Translations under genes and position numbers: made by a program
Part shown: piece after piece, positions 16,971-24,604 of the stretch
Numbering within the stretch: the stretch's first letter is position 1
Layout of the letters: each line of letters begins with the position of its first letter
Notes under the pieces: model-generated
Told to the model about the DNA's origin: nothing
What the model saw: only the letters and a program-made list of their open reading frames with translations
The model's database searches: none
DNA from: an uncultured Desulfosarcina sp.
Lineage (GTDB): Bacteria > Desulfobacterota > Desulfobacteria > Desulfobacterales > Desulfosarcinaceae
Reading direction: 5' to 3'
Assembly (NCBI RefSeq): GCF_963668215.1
Contig: NZ_OY764190.1
Span: forward strand, 5,952,001-6,016,000
DNA: 64,000 nucleotides

Positions 16971-17036
16971 TTAGCTTTTAGCTCATAGCTGATAGTCTTT
17001 AGCAATCCGCTATGAGCTATCTACTATCGGCTCTTA
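16971..17036. repeat. Palindromic TAGCTCATAG array between livH and livM
   Basis: Minus strand after the livH stop: GATAGTAGATAGCTCATAG, a spacer, then CTATCAGCTATGAGCTA. The two arms pair over at least 10 bases. It interrupts an otherwise tight liv operon. Confidence 0.8.
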
Positions 17037-18005
17037 AAGTCTCAATTTCGCACTGTACGCCTGCCCGAACAAACCGTGGGGCCTGAAAATCAGAATCACC
17101 AGCACGATGGAATAGGCAATCAGATCGCGCAGATTGGAGCCGATGTTCAGGGAGAACAACCGGTTCGTGATCATGATGGCCGGCACGGTCATGATTTCGA
17201 TGAATCCCAGCATGAAACCGGCGATGCAGGCCCCCATGATGGAGCCGCGCCCCCCGAGAATGGCCGCCACGAACGCCTTCCAGCCGAAACTGACCCCCAT
17301 GTACGGGTCCAGCACCGGATAGGCCAGACCGAACAGGATGCCGGCCGCAGCAGCCAGCGCCGATCCAATGGCAAAGGTCATGGCGGCAATGGTGTTCATG
17401 GGCACCCCCACCAGCGGGACCACCACGTAGTCGTAGGCCATGGCCCGCATGGCCATACCCCACTTGGTGCGGGTGATCAACTGATGCAGGGCCAGCATCA
17501 GCCCGATGGATACCAGTACGATCATGATCTTCTTGTTGGTGACGTATACGCCGCCGACGTTGTAAGTGACCGATTCGATCAACTGGGGAAATTTGAGGCG
17601 CTGTCCGCCAAGGAACAGGATATTGCCGGTTTCCAGAATGATGCCGATCATCAGGCCGGTGATGGCGGCCGAGGCCCGCGGCGCCTCCCTTAGCGGCCGG
17701 TAGCCGACCCGCTCGACGATGATCCCCACAAAGGCGGTCAGAAACATGGAGATCAAAATGGTCAGCACCAGCAGCAGCCAGCCGGGAAGCACGGCAGCCG
17801 CACCGCTGCCGAACAGGGAGAGCAGCCCCAGCGACACGCCCAACCCGATATAGGCGCCCACCATGAAGATATCCCCGTGGGCGAAATTGAACAGCATCAG
17901 GATGCTGTACACCATGGAGTAACCCAACGCGATCAGGGCGTAAAAACTGCCCCACTGCAGCGCGTTGATCAGGTTCTGCATGAGAAAATTAAAGGTCATG
18001 GACAA
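17034..18005 (-). CDS. livH: Branched-chain amino acid ABC transporter permease LivH
   Basis: 323 residues, all hydrophobic helices. Family motifs: LQWGSFYALIALGYSMVYSIL at the N-terminus (read in two parts), MLFNFAHGDIFMVGAY, the coupling segment WGMAMRAMAYD and VAAILGGRGSIMGACIAG. It pairs with LivM. The second start at 17955 in another frame is a shadow. It follows livK after a 90-base gap that holds a strong hairpin. Confidence 0.96.
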   Translation of the reverse strand: MSMTFNFLMQNLINALQWGSFYALIALGYSMVYSILMLFNFAHGDIFMVGAYIGLGVSLGLLSLFGSGAAAVLPGWLLLVLTILISMFLTAFVGIIVERVGYRPLREAPRASAAITGLMIGIILETGNILFLGGQRLKFPQLIESVTYNVGGVYVTNKKIMIVLVSIGLMLALHQLITRTKWGMAMRAMAYDYVVVPLVGVPMNTIAAMTFAIGSALAAAAGILFGLAYPVLDPYMGVSFGWKAFVAAILGGRGSIMGACIAGFMLGFIEIMTVPAIMITNRLFSLNIGSNLRDLIAYSIVLVILIFRPHGLFGQAYSAKLRL

Positions 18006-18021
18006 CGGCTCCCGTTAATAA

Positions 18022-18053
18022 GGAAAGGGTACAGGCAAGCCTGTCCCCTTTCC
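18022..18053 (-). terminator. Hairpin between livK and livH (probable attenuator or mRNA stabiliser)
   Basis: GGAAAGGGTACAGGC is followed after two bases by GCCTGTCCCCTTTCC, a 15-pair stem with one mismatch. On the minus strand it is followed by TTATTAAC, a weak U-tract. In solute-binding-protein operons such a structure typically lets the binding protein be made in excess over the permeases; that role is inferred. Confidence 0.6.
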
Positions 18054-18094
18054 CCTGTCACACGATTATGTCAGTTCGCTTATTCGACTTACCC

Positions 18095-19267
18095 CTATTT
18101 CGGGCAAACAGACTTATGAAAAGCGAACTGCCCATCCTGGTTGATCTGGACCACAACGGCGCATTTTTTGGGGTCGCCGTCCGGGGTGAAGGTCATGCCG
18201 CCGGTGATGCCGGGAAAATTCTTGATGGCAGCCAGGGCATCCTTGACCTTGGTGCGATCGGCCTTGACGTCGCCGGAAAGACCGCCGGTGTCTTTGATGG
18301 CCTGAATCATCAGCCCCAAAGAGTCCCAGGTCAGGGCGGCCACGTCGTCGGGGGTCTTGCCGTAGGCGGCGGTGTATTCGTCGATGAAGGCCTTGGTTTC
18401 GCCCTTGGCGCCGGCTGCGGCGTAATGGGTGGAGAAGTAGTAGCCCTTGCAGTCATCGCCGCACAGCCCCATCAGGTCGCCGCTGCCCCAGGAATCGGAG
18501 CCGAGGATCGGCTTGTTCCAGCCCATCTCCTTGGCGGCCCGCACAATCAGGGGAACTTCACTGTAATACTGGGGGGTGAACAGCACATCGGCGCCGGACA
18601 TCATGATATTGGTCATCTGGGCAGAGAAATCCTTGTCGCCGGTGGTGAAGCTTTCGAAAGCCACCACGGAGCCTGGGCCGTGGATCTTCTCGAAGGCTTC
18701 TTTGAAGAACTCGGCCAGTCCCTTGGGATAGTCGGCGGCGATGTCATACAGCACGGCGGCTTTCTTGGCACCCAACTCATCGGTAGCAAAGTTGGCGGCC
18801 ACCGGACCCTGGAACGGATCCAGAAAACAGCCGCGGAAAACATAGGGCCTGTCCAAAGTGGTGTTGGGGTTGGTGGACCAGGGGCTGATCATGGGGGTGG
18901 CGAAGTTGTTGGCCACCTCGCCGGCCGGCACGGCCTGGCTGGAAGACTGCGGGCCGATGATGCCCAGAACGCCCTCGTCGGTGATCAGTTTGGTGCTGAC
19001 CTTGACCGCCGATTCGGCCTTGTATTCGTTGTCGTCATAAAAGAATTTCAGGGCATAAGATTTGCCGCCGACGGTGACAGAGGGATTTTTTTTCAGGTAC
19101 ATCTCGGCGGCGTTCTTGGACGAGGCTCCCACATCGGGGTTGTCGCCCGTCAGCGGGATGTTGAACCCGATCTTGATGGTATCCGCGGCATCGGCATCTG
19201 CTGCCGTAAACGCGAAAACCATGAACACAGATAGAAAAAACACCAAACCAACTGAAAATTTACGCAT
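18095..19267 (-). CDS. livK: Branched-chain amino acid ABC transporter periplasmic binding protein
   Basis: 390 residues with a signal peptide (MRKFSVGLVFFLSVFMVFAF...DA). The mature part begins DTIKIGFNIPLTGDNPDVGA and contains GIIGPQSSSQAVPAGEVANN and GMTFTPDGDPKK, typical of type I periplasmic binding proteins for Leu/Ile/Val or related amino acids. The real ligand cannot be read from sequence. GGAGGAGCG precedes the ATG. It is the first gene of the liv operon, so the promoter should lie upstream, near 19300. Confidence 0.94.
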   Translation of the reverse strand: MRKFSVGLVFFLSVFMVFAFTAADADAADTIKIGFNIPLTGDNPDVGASSKNAAEMYLKKNPSVTVGGKSYALKFFYDDNEYKAESAVKVSTKLITDEGVLGIIGPQSSSQAVPAGEVANNFATPMISPWSTNPNTTLDRPYVFRGCFLDPFQGPVAANFATDELGAKKAAVLYDIAADYPKGLAEFFKEAFEKIHGPGSVVAFESFTTGDKDFSAQMTNIMMSGADVLFTPQYYSEVPLIVRAAKEMGWNKPILGSDSWGSGDLMGLCGDDCKGYYFSTHYAAAGAKGETKAFIDEYTAAYGKTPDDVAALTWDSLGLMIQAIKDTGGLSGDVKADRTKVKDALAAIKNFPGITGGMTFTPDGDPKKCAVVVQINQDGQFAFHKSVCPK

Positions 19268-19530
19268 ATCGCTCCTCCTTTAACTGCCGATTGGGTGGGT
19301 GGGTCAGGGGAAAAGCCCCCGAAGTGGTTGGCCTGCCTCAATATCATGTCAACCGCCGTTTTTCAACGCCATTTTCCTTTCCGCTTTTCATTCGCAATCT
19401 GTTATGGCCCTTGCTCGGGAAGTTATCAGCAAACCACATGCCAGAGGACGGGCAGGCTTTCAAGGGGCTTGATTTTCTATGTCCGGTGGCTTCCGGAATC
19501 CGTTGGCCACCGGATCAAGAGGCATAGAAT
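19268..19530. other. Region upstream of livK
   Basis: It should hold the liv promoter, but I could not pick out a convincing -35/-10 pair. An inverted repeat, TCCGGTGGC...GGCCACCGGA, lies at about 19478-19518, close to the border of the AT-rich cassette region. Confidence 0.4.
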
Positions 19531-20025
19531 ATGACATTTATGAAAGCTTTTCTAGAGGAAAATACCATTTTTGTCATAGATTCAATACCAATCCGTACGC
19601 ATCTTCCAGTTGAAGATTTTTATTCGAATAGTTGCTCAACCTGGCGGGCTCTTTTTCTGGGTGAAATTGAATTTAAAATAATTGGAACGATCATGGCCTA
19701 CGGACGAAAGGCAAGGACGACGGCTTCGCTTGGTATATGGAATTGTAAGAACATTCTCTCGATATCTCTTTCAAATATCGGTAAACGTGCGCTTCGCAAG
19801 CTCCTATGGTGTCTCCCTTACAATCTGATTTTCGAGGTTTATCCGGAGAGCATACGAATCTTGGTTTTATCCCGCCGGAGACCTCTTTTTGTAAAATATG
19901 ACATTTTTTTTAATATCGGATTCTCATGGGTACCTGTAGGTCTTATTAATCATGTACTTTTTCCAGGGAGATTACAGAATCCAGTCTATCACAAAATTTC
20001 ACAGTGCTTCTATAGTTTAGATTAA
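19531..20025 (+). CDS. Hypothetical protein, doubtful
   Basis: An open frame of 164 codons in AT-rich DNA at the distal end of the cassette array. The product (start MTFMKAFLEENTIFVIDS) has no family I recognise, no clear signal peptide and no strong ribosome binding site. It could be an inverted or orphan cassette gene. Alternatively it is a chance frame, in which case the whole of 19268-20070 is without a gene. Confidence 0.25.
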   Translation: MTFMKAFLEENTIFVIDSIPIRTHLPVEDFYSNSCSTWRALFLGEIEFKIIGTIMAYGRKARTTASLGIWNCKNILSISLSNIGKRALRKLLWCLPYNLIFEVYPESIRILVLSRRRPLFVKYDIFFNIGFSWVPVGLINHVLFPGRLQNPVYHKISQCFYSLD

Positions 20026-20070
20026 TCGACCTTATCTGCAGTTGTAGTTATCTTGTGATAAATTGGGTAT

Positions 20071-20137
20071 ATTGAACGCCCGGATTGATAGGTGCGCGGC
20101 GGTTTTTCACGCATCCTTGTCCAGCCCGATGTTATGT
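20071..20137 (-). other. Candidate attC site after the SecD-P1-like cassette
   Basis: Minus strand: ACATAAC one base after the SecD-like stop codon, and GTTCAAT 60 bases on. The interior has only weak inverted symmetry (GGATGCG/CGCACC). The position directly abutting the stop codon fits an integron cassette end, but the sequence is the weakest of the four candidates. Confidence 0.4.
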
Positions 20138-20138
20138 T

Positions 20139-20642
20139 TTACTTGCTGATGTTTGATTTAATTTGGGCAACGATTAAATTAGCTTCTTCCTCTGTATAAC
20201 CAGTATTAATTTTTATCTCTCCTGAATCTATTTTTTCCATTATTCTTGGAGCCATTATCAATTCACTATTTATGATAATTGCGACTCTTCTACCTATATT
20301 TTCACTTGTAAATTGGCTTAGTTTTCTTTTGCCATTTCCGTTAAAAACAATATTTATGTATATCTGCGGGTAGATCATTGATGCACCGGAGTTTTTTGCC
20401 GCTGATTCGATAAACCATGGCGGTTTTTCTCTATCCACGATTACGTTTGCATCAGAAATATCAGTTTCGTTTAAAATATCTTTTTGCTCAACAAACAATT
20501 TTCCAAGATTGCGGTCTGTTAGGACGTATGTACTATCTGATTCATTTTTATGAACCAATTTGAAAGAGATAACATTCTCTTGTGAAAATAAATTTGTTTG
20601 AAATAAAAATAATAAAACTAATGTAATCAGAAAATTTTTCAT
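20139..20642 (-). CDS. Exported SecD P1-head-like protein (cassette gene)
   Basis: 167 residues. A signal peptide (MKNFLITLVLLFLFQTNLFSQ) is followed by about 145 residues. The C-terminal 70 resemble the periplasmic P1 head of SecD: INIVFNGNGKRKLSQFTSEN, IGRRVAIIINSELIMAPRI and NTGYTEEEANLI match the SecD segment with the pattern GR-LAI-LDG-V-SAP-I and the F/Y-T-EEA tail. The membrane domains of SecD are absent, so it cannot be a translocase subunit. Very AT-rich with Bacteroidota-like composition, suggesting transfer. It begins 10 bases after one attC-like site and ends 1 base before the next. Function unknown. Confidence 0.8.
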   Translation of the reverse strand: MKNFLITLVLLFLFQTNLFSQENVISFKLVHKNESDSTYVLTDRNLGKLFVEQKDILNETDISDANVIVDREKPPWFIESAAKNSGASMIYPQIYINIVFNGNGKRKLSQFTSENIGRRVAIIINSELIMAPRIMEKIDSGEIKINTGYTEEEANLIVAQIKSNISK

Positions 20643-20651
20643 TATAATCTT

Positions 20652-20710
20652 TGCGAACGTATTGCTCTCCGGCGCGAGGAACGAACGTCGGGAGCAGCAG
20701 CTGGTTCAGT
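20652..20710 (-). other. Candidate attC site between GNAT and SecD-like cassettes
   Basis: Minus strand: ACTGAAC just after the GNAT stop, inner arms GCTGCTCCCGAC and GCCGGAGAGCAA pairing with a bulge, and GTTCGCA as right core, 59 bases in all. The left core ACTGAAC is complementary at 6 of 7 positions to GTTCGGT, the first bases of the same cassette, as expected for a circularising integron cassette. Confidence 0.65.
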
Positions 20711-20713
20711 GCT

Positions 20714-21202
20714 TTATTCATTTACCCGCTTGCCTATAATAGATAGACTATATTCTTTACCATCCATTTCAGCTACATTCGGGAGTTTACCCCATTCTTC
20801 AAACCCAAATGACCTAAAAAGCTTTATACTTGGGATATTGTGCGAAAAGATAAAACAAACCACGGTTTTTATACGTAGCTGCTTTGTTAATCGCAAGGAT
20901 TCTGCCAAGAGTGACCGGCCTAACCCTTTTCCTCTGTATTCTGTGGATATATAAATACTAATTTCAGCAGTATGGTTATAAGCGGTTCGGCCATAAAATG
21001 ACTGAAAACTCACCCAACCAACTACTTTGTCGTTATCTTCATGAACCAATAATGGTCTATTTTGAGGGTCATGCTGCCTGAACCATTCAAGCCTGGATTC
21101 CACAGACACTTCCGTTGTATCTGCTGTGGATAGTCTTGTTGATATGGTTGAATTGTATATAGAAACGATGTCTTTTAAATCATTTTCTGTGGCAATTCTC
21201 AT
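20714..21202 (-). CDS. GNAT-family N-acetyltransferase (cassette gene)
   Basis: 162 residues resembling phosphinothricin/L-amino-acid N-acetyltransferases (Pat/MnaT group). The acetyl-CoA site is visible in AEISIYISTEYRGKGLGRSLL (R-G-x-G-x-G type loop) with the preceding VVGWVSFQSFYGRTAYNHT, and the C-terminal SIKLFRSFGFEEWGKLP is typical. The acceptor may be a toxic amino acid analogue or methionine sulfoximine, but this is inference. It starts 10 bases after one attC-like site and ends 4 bases before the next, with no space for its own promoter. Confidence 0.88.
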   Translation of the reverse strand: MRIATENDLKDIVSIYNSTISTRLSTADTTEVSVESRLEWFRQHDPQNRPLLVHEDNDKVVGWVSFQSFYGRTAYNHTAEISIYISTEYRGKGLGRSLLAESLRLTKQLRIKTVVCFIFSHNIPSIKLFRSFGFEEWGKLPNVAEMDGKEYSLSIIGKRVNE

Positions 21203-21211
21203 ATTCTTATC

Positions 21212-21278
21212 ACCGAACGGCGTTGCTCACCAGTGAGTGCTACCTTTGGCCCTCATCTGGTGAAGCATTTGGTTAGGA
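21212..21278 (-). other. Candidate attC site between ankyrin and GNAT cassettes
   Basis: Best of the four. Minus strand: left core TCCTAAC immediately after the ankyrin-gene stop, arms GCTTCACCAG and CTGGTGAGC pairing with one extrahelical base, right core GTTCGGT; 67 bases. TCCTAAC is the exact complement of GTTAGGA, the bases at the start of the ankyrin cassette, a diagnostic feature of integron cassettes. Confidence 0.75.
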
Positions 21279-21279
21279 T

Positions 21280-22323
21280 TTAATTTTGTTTAAGAAGGTC
21301 AACAATTTCTGTATGATGTTGCTTATCGGCCCACATTTGAGCTGTCATACCTTTACTATCTTTTATAGTGGAATCTGCTCCGAACCTTAGCAAAAGCTTG
21401 ACAACTTCCTGATGGCCCTCTGCCGCAGCTGCAATTAATGCAGTTGCACTTGAATCATCCTTTGGGATTACGTTTGGATCTGCTCCGTGCCTTAGCAAAT
21501 TATCAACGATTCCCACAAGGCCGTATTTAGATGAAAACATAAGAGGCGTTCTTCCGTGATTATTTGCGATATTTGGATCAGCTCCAGCATTTAATAGTAG
21601 CTCAACAGTTGATGCTTTATCCTCAGCGGATGCAATCATAAGTGGTGTCCAACCATTATGCCTTGATCTCAAATTTATGTTTGCTCCCTTTTCGATCAAA
21701 ACCACCACAACTGAATCAAAACCTTTATAAGCAGCTTCATATAACGCTGGTTCACTATTGTTTCCTGATGAATCGATATCAACTCCACCATGAACTAATA
21801 TTTCAACTATTTTCAAATTATTCTTCCAAACAGCTGGAATCAGCGCAGTCATCCCTGCATTGTTTTTAATGTTAACGTCTGCACCATTGTTAACCAAAAA
21901 CTCAACCATCTTAGGATCGTTGCATTCAACAGCAAGCATGAGTGGGGTAGATCCATATGATTTATTTTGAACATTTACATTGGCACCATTTGAAATCAAC
22001 AACATCGCAACATCCCGATGGCATTTCCATGTTGCACCTGTCAGAGGAGTACCTCCATACTTCGTTGGCAGGTTTACGTCTGCACCGGCATCCAATAACT
22101 TTTTCACTGTATCGAAGTTTCCTTGCCTTGCAGCTGCATTAATTGCAGTTTCGTCCCAGCTTCCTCCCTTCATATTCACATCAGCGCCATTTTTTAATAA
22201 TTCTTGTACAAGGGCAACATTGCCATCGTAAGATGCTTGTATCAGTGGCGGGTTAGAAGCGCATCCGAAAAAGGAAATTACTGTAATAGCCGCGGTAAAT
22301 AAAGACACTATTATACGAATCAT
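21280..22323 (-). CDS. Ankyrin-repeat lipoprotein (cassette gene)
   Basis: 347 residues. A lipoprotein signal peptide ends in the lipobox FFGC at about residue 21. The rest is made of about nine 33-residue ankyrin repeats, recognisable by the recurring NGADVN, G-TPL, AA--G and LL--GAD patterns (for example GRTPLMFSSKYG). Ankyrin repeats mediate protein binding; the partner is unknown. It would face the periplasm, anchored in a membrane. It is the cassette nearest the recombinase, transcribed away from it, and is unusually long for a cassette. Confidence 0.92.
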   Translation of the reverse strand: MIRIIVSLFTAAITVISFFGCASNPPLIQASYDGNVALVQELLKNGADVNMKGGSWDETAINAAARQGNFDTVKKLLDAGADVNLPTKYGGTPLTGATWKCHRDVAMLLISNGANVNVQNKSYGSTPLMLAVECNDPKMVEFLVNNGADVNIKNNAGMTALIPAVWKNNLKIVEILVHGGVDIDSSGNNSEPALYEAAYKGFDSVVVVLIEKGANINLRSRHNGWTPLMIASAEDKASTVELLLNAGADPNIANNHGRTPLMFSSKYGLVGIVDNLLRHGADPNVIPKDDSSATALIAAAAEGHQEVVKLLLRFGADSTIKDSKGMTAQMWADKQHHTEIVDLLKQN

Positions 22324-22350
22324 GGGCAGTCCCTTTCCGTTGCCTTTATG

Positions 22351-22396
22351 TCCTAACTATGTTACTCACCGCAATACGGTGAGCAGCCGGTTTGGA
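22351..22396 (-). other. Candidate attC/attI-like site ahead of the ankyrin cassette
   Basis: Minus strand: TCCAAAC, arms GCTCACCG and CGGTGAGT, and right core GTTAGGA; the cores are complementary at 6 of 7 positions. At 46 bases it is shorter than usual attC sites, so it may be a degenerate site, the integration point itself, or a hairpin of another kind. Confidence 0.5.
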
Positions 22397-22549
22397 TATT
22401 TTAGGCATTTCCAAAAAATGTCACTTTTTTCAAAAATCCATACAAACCTATCATATCTACTTGAATAATCAATGTTTTTTCTATTAAATCCCACAAGATC
22501 AGATTATTGCAAATTGCGAAAAGTGCCGGGTTAGCGCCCAAATCGGGTT

Positions 22550-22579
22550 GCTCACCGTATTTTACGATGAGCGTTGCAA
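22550..22579. repeat. CTCACCG palindrome related to the ankyrin-cassette site
   Basis: GCTCACCGTA and TACGATGAGC form a hairpin (one mismatch) followed by GTTGCAA. The arm sequence repeats that of the site at 22351-22396. It lies just before the small ORF and the recombinase, where an attI-like site could be expected. Confidence 0.45.
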
Positions 22580-22597
22580 CACTAAAAGGAGGTGAAT

Positions 22598-22708
22598 ATG
22601 ATTCAGGATTTCAAAATGTATTTATCCACACAGAAGGTGATCCACCAAAAAAAATCACTATTACGTGAAGTGAGTCCAACAGACTTGGTCAAATTCCAGA
22701 TAGATTAG
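22598..22708 (+). CDS. Short ORF with strong ribosome binding site, possible gene remnant
   Basis: AAAGGAGGTGAAT precedes an ATG and 36 codons (MIQDFKMYLSTQKVIHQKK...). The frame is closed by TAG but, read through, stays open for another 35 codons to 22816, ending in QIIEYLRRTRI. This pattern suggests either a small peptide gene or the 5' fragment of a decayed recombinase-like gene. I recognise no family. Confidence 0.35.
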   Translation: MIQDFKMYLSTQKVIHQKKSLLREVSPTDLVKFQID

Positions 22709-22873
22709 GAGTATCCCTCGAAAATTGAGGATGTCAAAACCTGTGCTTACATACCAAATATCCTTTTCCAATTCCCCTTACAGATTATTGAATATTTACG
22801 CCGCACCCGGATATAATGGTGTTCATCGGGCTTAGCCCGCCATTCCAACCCATAATTTTACAGGAGGCCCACC

Positions 22874-23712
22874 ATGAAACTGTCAAAAGCAGCATCCATT
22901 TGGATCGATTACCACAAGAACCATTCGAAAAAAAAAATACGCTACGATCCTACCAAGCCGTCATTGAGCCATTTTGCCAAGCGTTTGGTGAAAGGGAGAT
23001 CTGTCAGGTTGCGCCAGATGAGATTCTATCTTTCTTGAACCGTCTCACCGAAGGCAATAAAGCCTATACCAAACAGGTCCGGTACTCCCAGCTATCTTGT
23101 TTTTTTAACTTCGTGCGGAACAATATCGATTCCGAATCAGTAAATCCATGTGACACGCCCATGATCCGGAAAATCTACCGCCAAAAAGTGACATTGCGGT
23201 GGGAAATCATCGAAAAGGAAATTATTGACGAGGTTATATTTCGAACAGAAAAAATTCGCAACCGTTTAATGCTCGAATTAATGGCGCGCGGCGGGATGCG
23301 GGTTGGAGAGGTATTGAAACTGCGTTTGAAAGACATTCAGGATCAGAAATTGATCCTCCAAGCACCAAAAAGCGGGAAGGAATGGGAAATTGTCTTCATC
23401 CCCCAGAAAGTAGCTGAACGACTCCGTGATTATGCACATCAAGTATGCAAAAAATCTGAAGATCGCATATTTCCTGTTTCGTACGAAACGGCACGGATGA
23501 TCGTATCGAAAGCAGGGAAACTGGTAGGCATCCACCTTCGTCCCCATGACTTACGACGACATTCGGCAACCTTTGCATCCCGTTCTGGGGTGCCCATCGA
23601 AATAGTCAGCAAGGTGATTCTTCGCCATTCGAATCTTTCTACCACCCAGAGGTATCTGGGAACAATAAACGATGTGGAGGCAATCAGGTGGATTAATAAC
23701 CTTTATGGTTAA
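22874..23712 (+). CDS. Tyrosine recombinase, N-terminus out of frame at an A10 run
   Basis: The best start is the ATG at 22874 (MKLSKAASIWIDYHK), preceded by CAGGAGGCCCACC. That frame stops at 23036-23038 after 54 codons. A -1 shift at the A10 run (22928-22937) joins KNHSKK to NTLRSYQAVIEPFCQ and gives about 279 residues: SAM-like domain, then catalytic RGGMRVGEVLKLR, HDLRRHSATFA and LRHSNLSTTQRYLG with Arg, His-x-x-Arg, His and Tyr present. The IntI-specific insertion between the second and third boxes is absent, so it is not a canonical integron integrase. It resembles recombinases that accompany IS91-like transposases in related genomes. An open frame from 22816 without ribosome binding site covers the same domain. 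It is transcribed away from the cassettes. Confidence 0.8.
22928..22937 (+). promoter_or_regulatory. A10 slippery run in the recombinase gene
   Basis: Ten consecutive A residues read TCG AAA AAA AAA in the frame of the good start. It contains the classical A-AAA-AAA heptamer for -1 slippage and is also long enough for transcriptional slippage. The shift needed to restore the recombinase is exactly -1 (or one added A). I cannot tell programmed slippage from mutation or sequencing error. Confidence 0.55.
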
Positions 23713-23741
23713 AAACCATGAGGCGACTACAGGAGGCCAGG

Positions 23742-23780
23742 ATGGTGACTGCGGCGAAGCGGTTTCGTCCATCTTATTAA
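23742..23780 (+). pseudogene. Possible truncated start of an IS91-type transposase
   Basis: CAGGAGGCCAGG precedes ATG and 12 codons, MVTAAKRFRPSY, then TAA. The peptide looks like the N-terminus of IS91-type transposases, which commonly follow this kind of recombinase. After the stop there is no further similarity, so the rest of the gene is gone. The assignment rests on a 12-residue stretch and is tentative. Confidence 0.35.
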
Positions 23781-24179
23781 GTATTCATCTCCATCTATAC
23801 GCAAATAATGTTTTCTTGACATTTTACGAAAAACCGTGGGACATGTCTCTTGCTTCCGCTCTTCTTTCAATTTATGCGCTACGTGCTCGTCATTTATTTC
23901 CTTTTATTCTTAATATACTGAATCGAGATCGTTCAAGTCGGCGGCAGGAGAGCATGCATGCTGGTTTATCCGCTGATTTTTCAATCCTATTCGCTATCCG
24001 GTTTCCCCATGGAAAGGCCTCTCAAACTATGCCTATCCGGCTCCTTACAGAAAAAATCCTATCTGTAAGGAGCGGTCATTTATTCATGAATCATTTTAAA
24101 CAATTCAATTGACGAAGATGCAAACCTCATCTGCAAAATGGTTTAGCCATGGGTCGAGGTGCATTAAAAGGAGAAGGCT
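23781..24179. other. Gene-free AT-rich stretch with one hairpin
   Basis: No credible gene. A perfect 11-base inverted repeat, GCTCCTTACAG...CTGTAAGGAGC, lies at 24040-24073 with a 12-base loop; it could be a terminator or the end of a mobile element. The 146-codon open frame here has no ribosome binding site and no recognisable product. Confidence 0.5.
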
Positions 24180-24482
24180 ATGGTTATCATAACAGAAAAT
24201 TTTTTTCCGCCATCAAGTGCAAAGGAATTGGGCAAAGTCTTTTTGGAGTTACCACCTCTCCCGGATTATATAACCATGCGTGGGCCCTATATTCTTAGCG
24301 ATACGAATAAAGGTATTCGCAGCATTCTGATTTACGAATGTGAAAAATCTAAATTCGCGGACGCACTACAGGTTGTCGCAGATCGTGTGACCAATTATTT
24401 TGAGGCGGTGCCAGGCTATACGTATGCCGTAAACGCTTGGTTTGAGGCATCGGAAGCGCTCAAGATGATTGGATTAGCGTAA
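24180..24482 (+). CDS. Conserved hypothetical protein of about 100 residues
   Basis: 100 residues starting MVIITENFFPPSSAKELGK after an AAAAGGAGAAGG ribosome binding site. It has a compact alpha/beta look with LELPPLPDYITMRGPYI and a C-terminal EASEALKMIGLA, and no transmembrane segment. I recall similar small proteins in related bacteria but no function. The hairpin at 24571-24604 may end its transcript. It is at the right border of the accessory region. Confidence 0.65.
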   Translation: MVIITENFFPPSSAKELGKVFLELPPLPDYITMRGPYILSDTNKGIRSILIYECEKSKFADALQVVADRVTNYFEAVPGYTYAVNAWFEASEALKMIGLA

Positions 24483-24570
24483 AAATATGATTCAAAGACA
24501 GCATGTAAGAAGCTGCTTTGAATTGTATCAAAACGTAATGGATGGGCGTCTCCTGAAATACCATTTAAAA

Positions 24571-24604
24571 TGCCCCTGAAGGTCGAATCTGGCTTCCAGG
24601 GGCA
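24571..24604. terminator. Hairpin after the 24180 gene
   Basis: TGCCCCTG-AAG pairs with CTT-CCAGGGGCA with one bulge. No U-tract follows on the plus strand, so if it terminates transcription it would be a non-canonical terminator. It could also serve the small minus-strand gene that ends at 24766. Confidence 0.45.

Noticed and set aside
22816..23712. Recombinase starting at the ATG at 22816
   Set aside because: No ribosome binding site and no family similarity before NTLRSYQ; the ATG at 22874 has a strong site and a plausible N-terminus in another frame.
22874..23712. Canonical integron integrase IntI
   Set aside because: The IntI-specific insertion between catalytic boxes II and III is missing, although the gene is divergent from the cassettes as an intI would be.
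23672..24112. 146-codon plus-strand frame after the recombinase
   Set aside because: No ribosome binding site and no homology; it overlaps the end of the recombinase gene.
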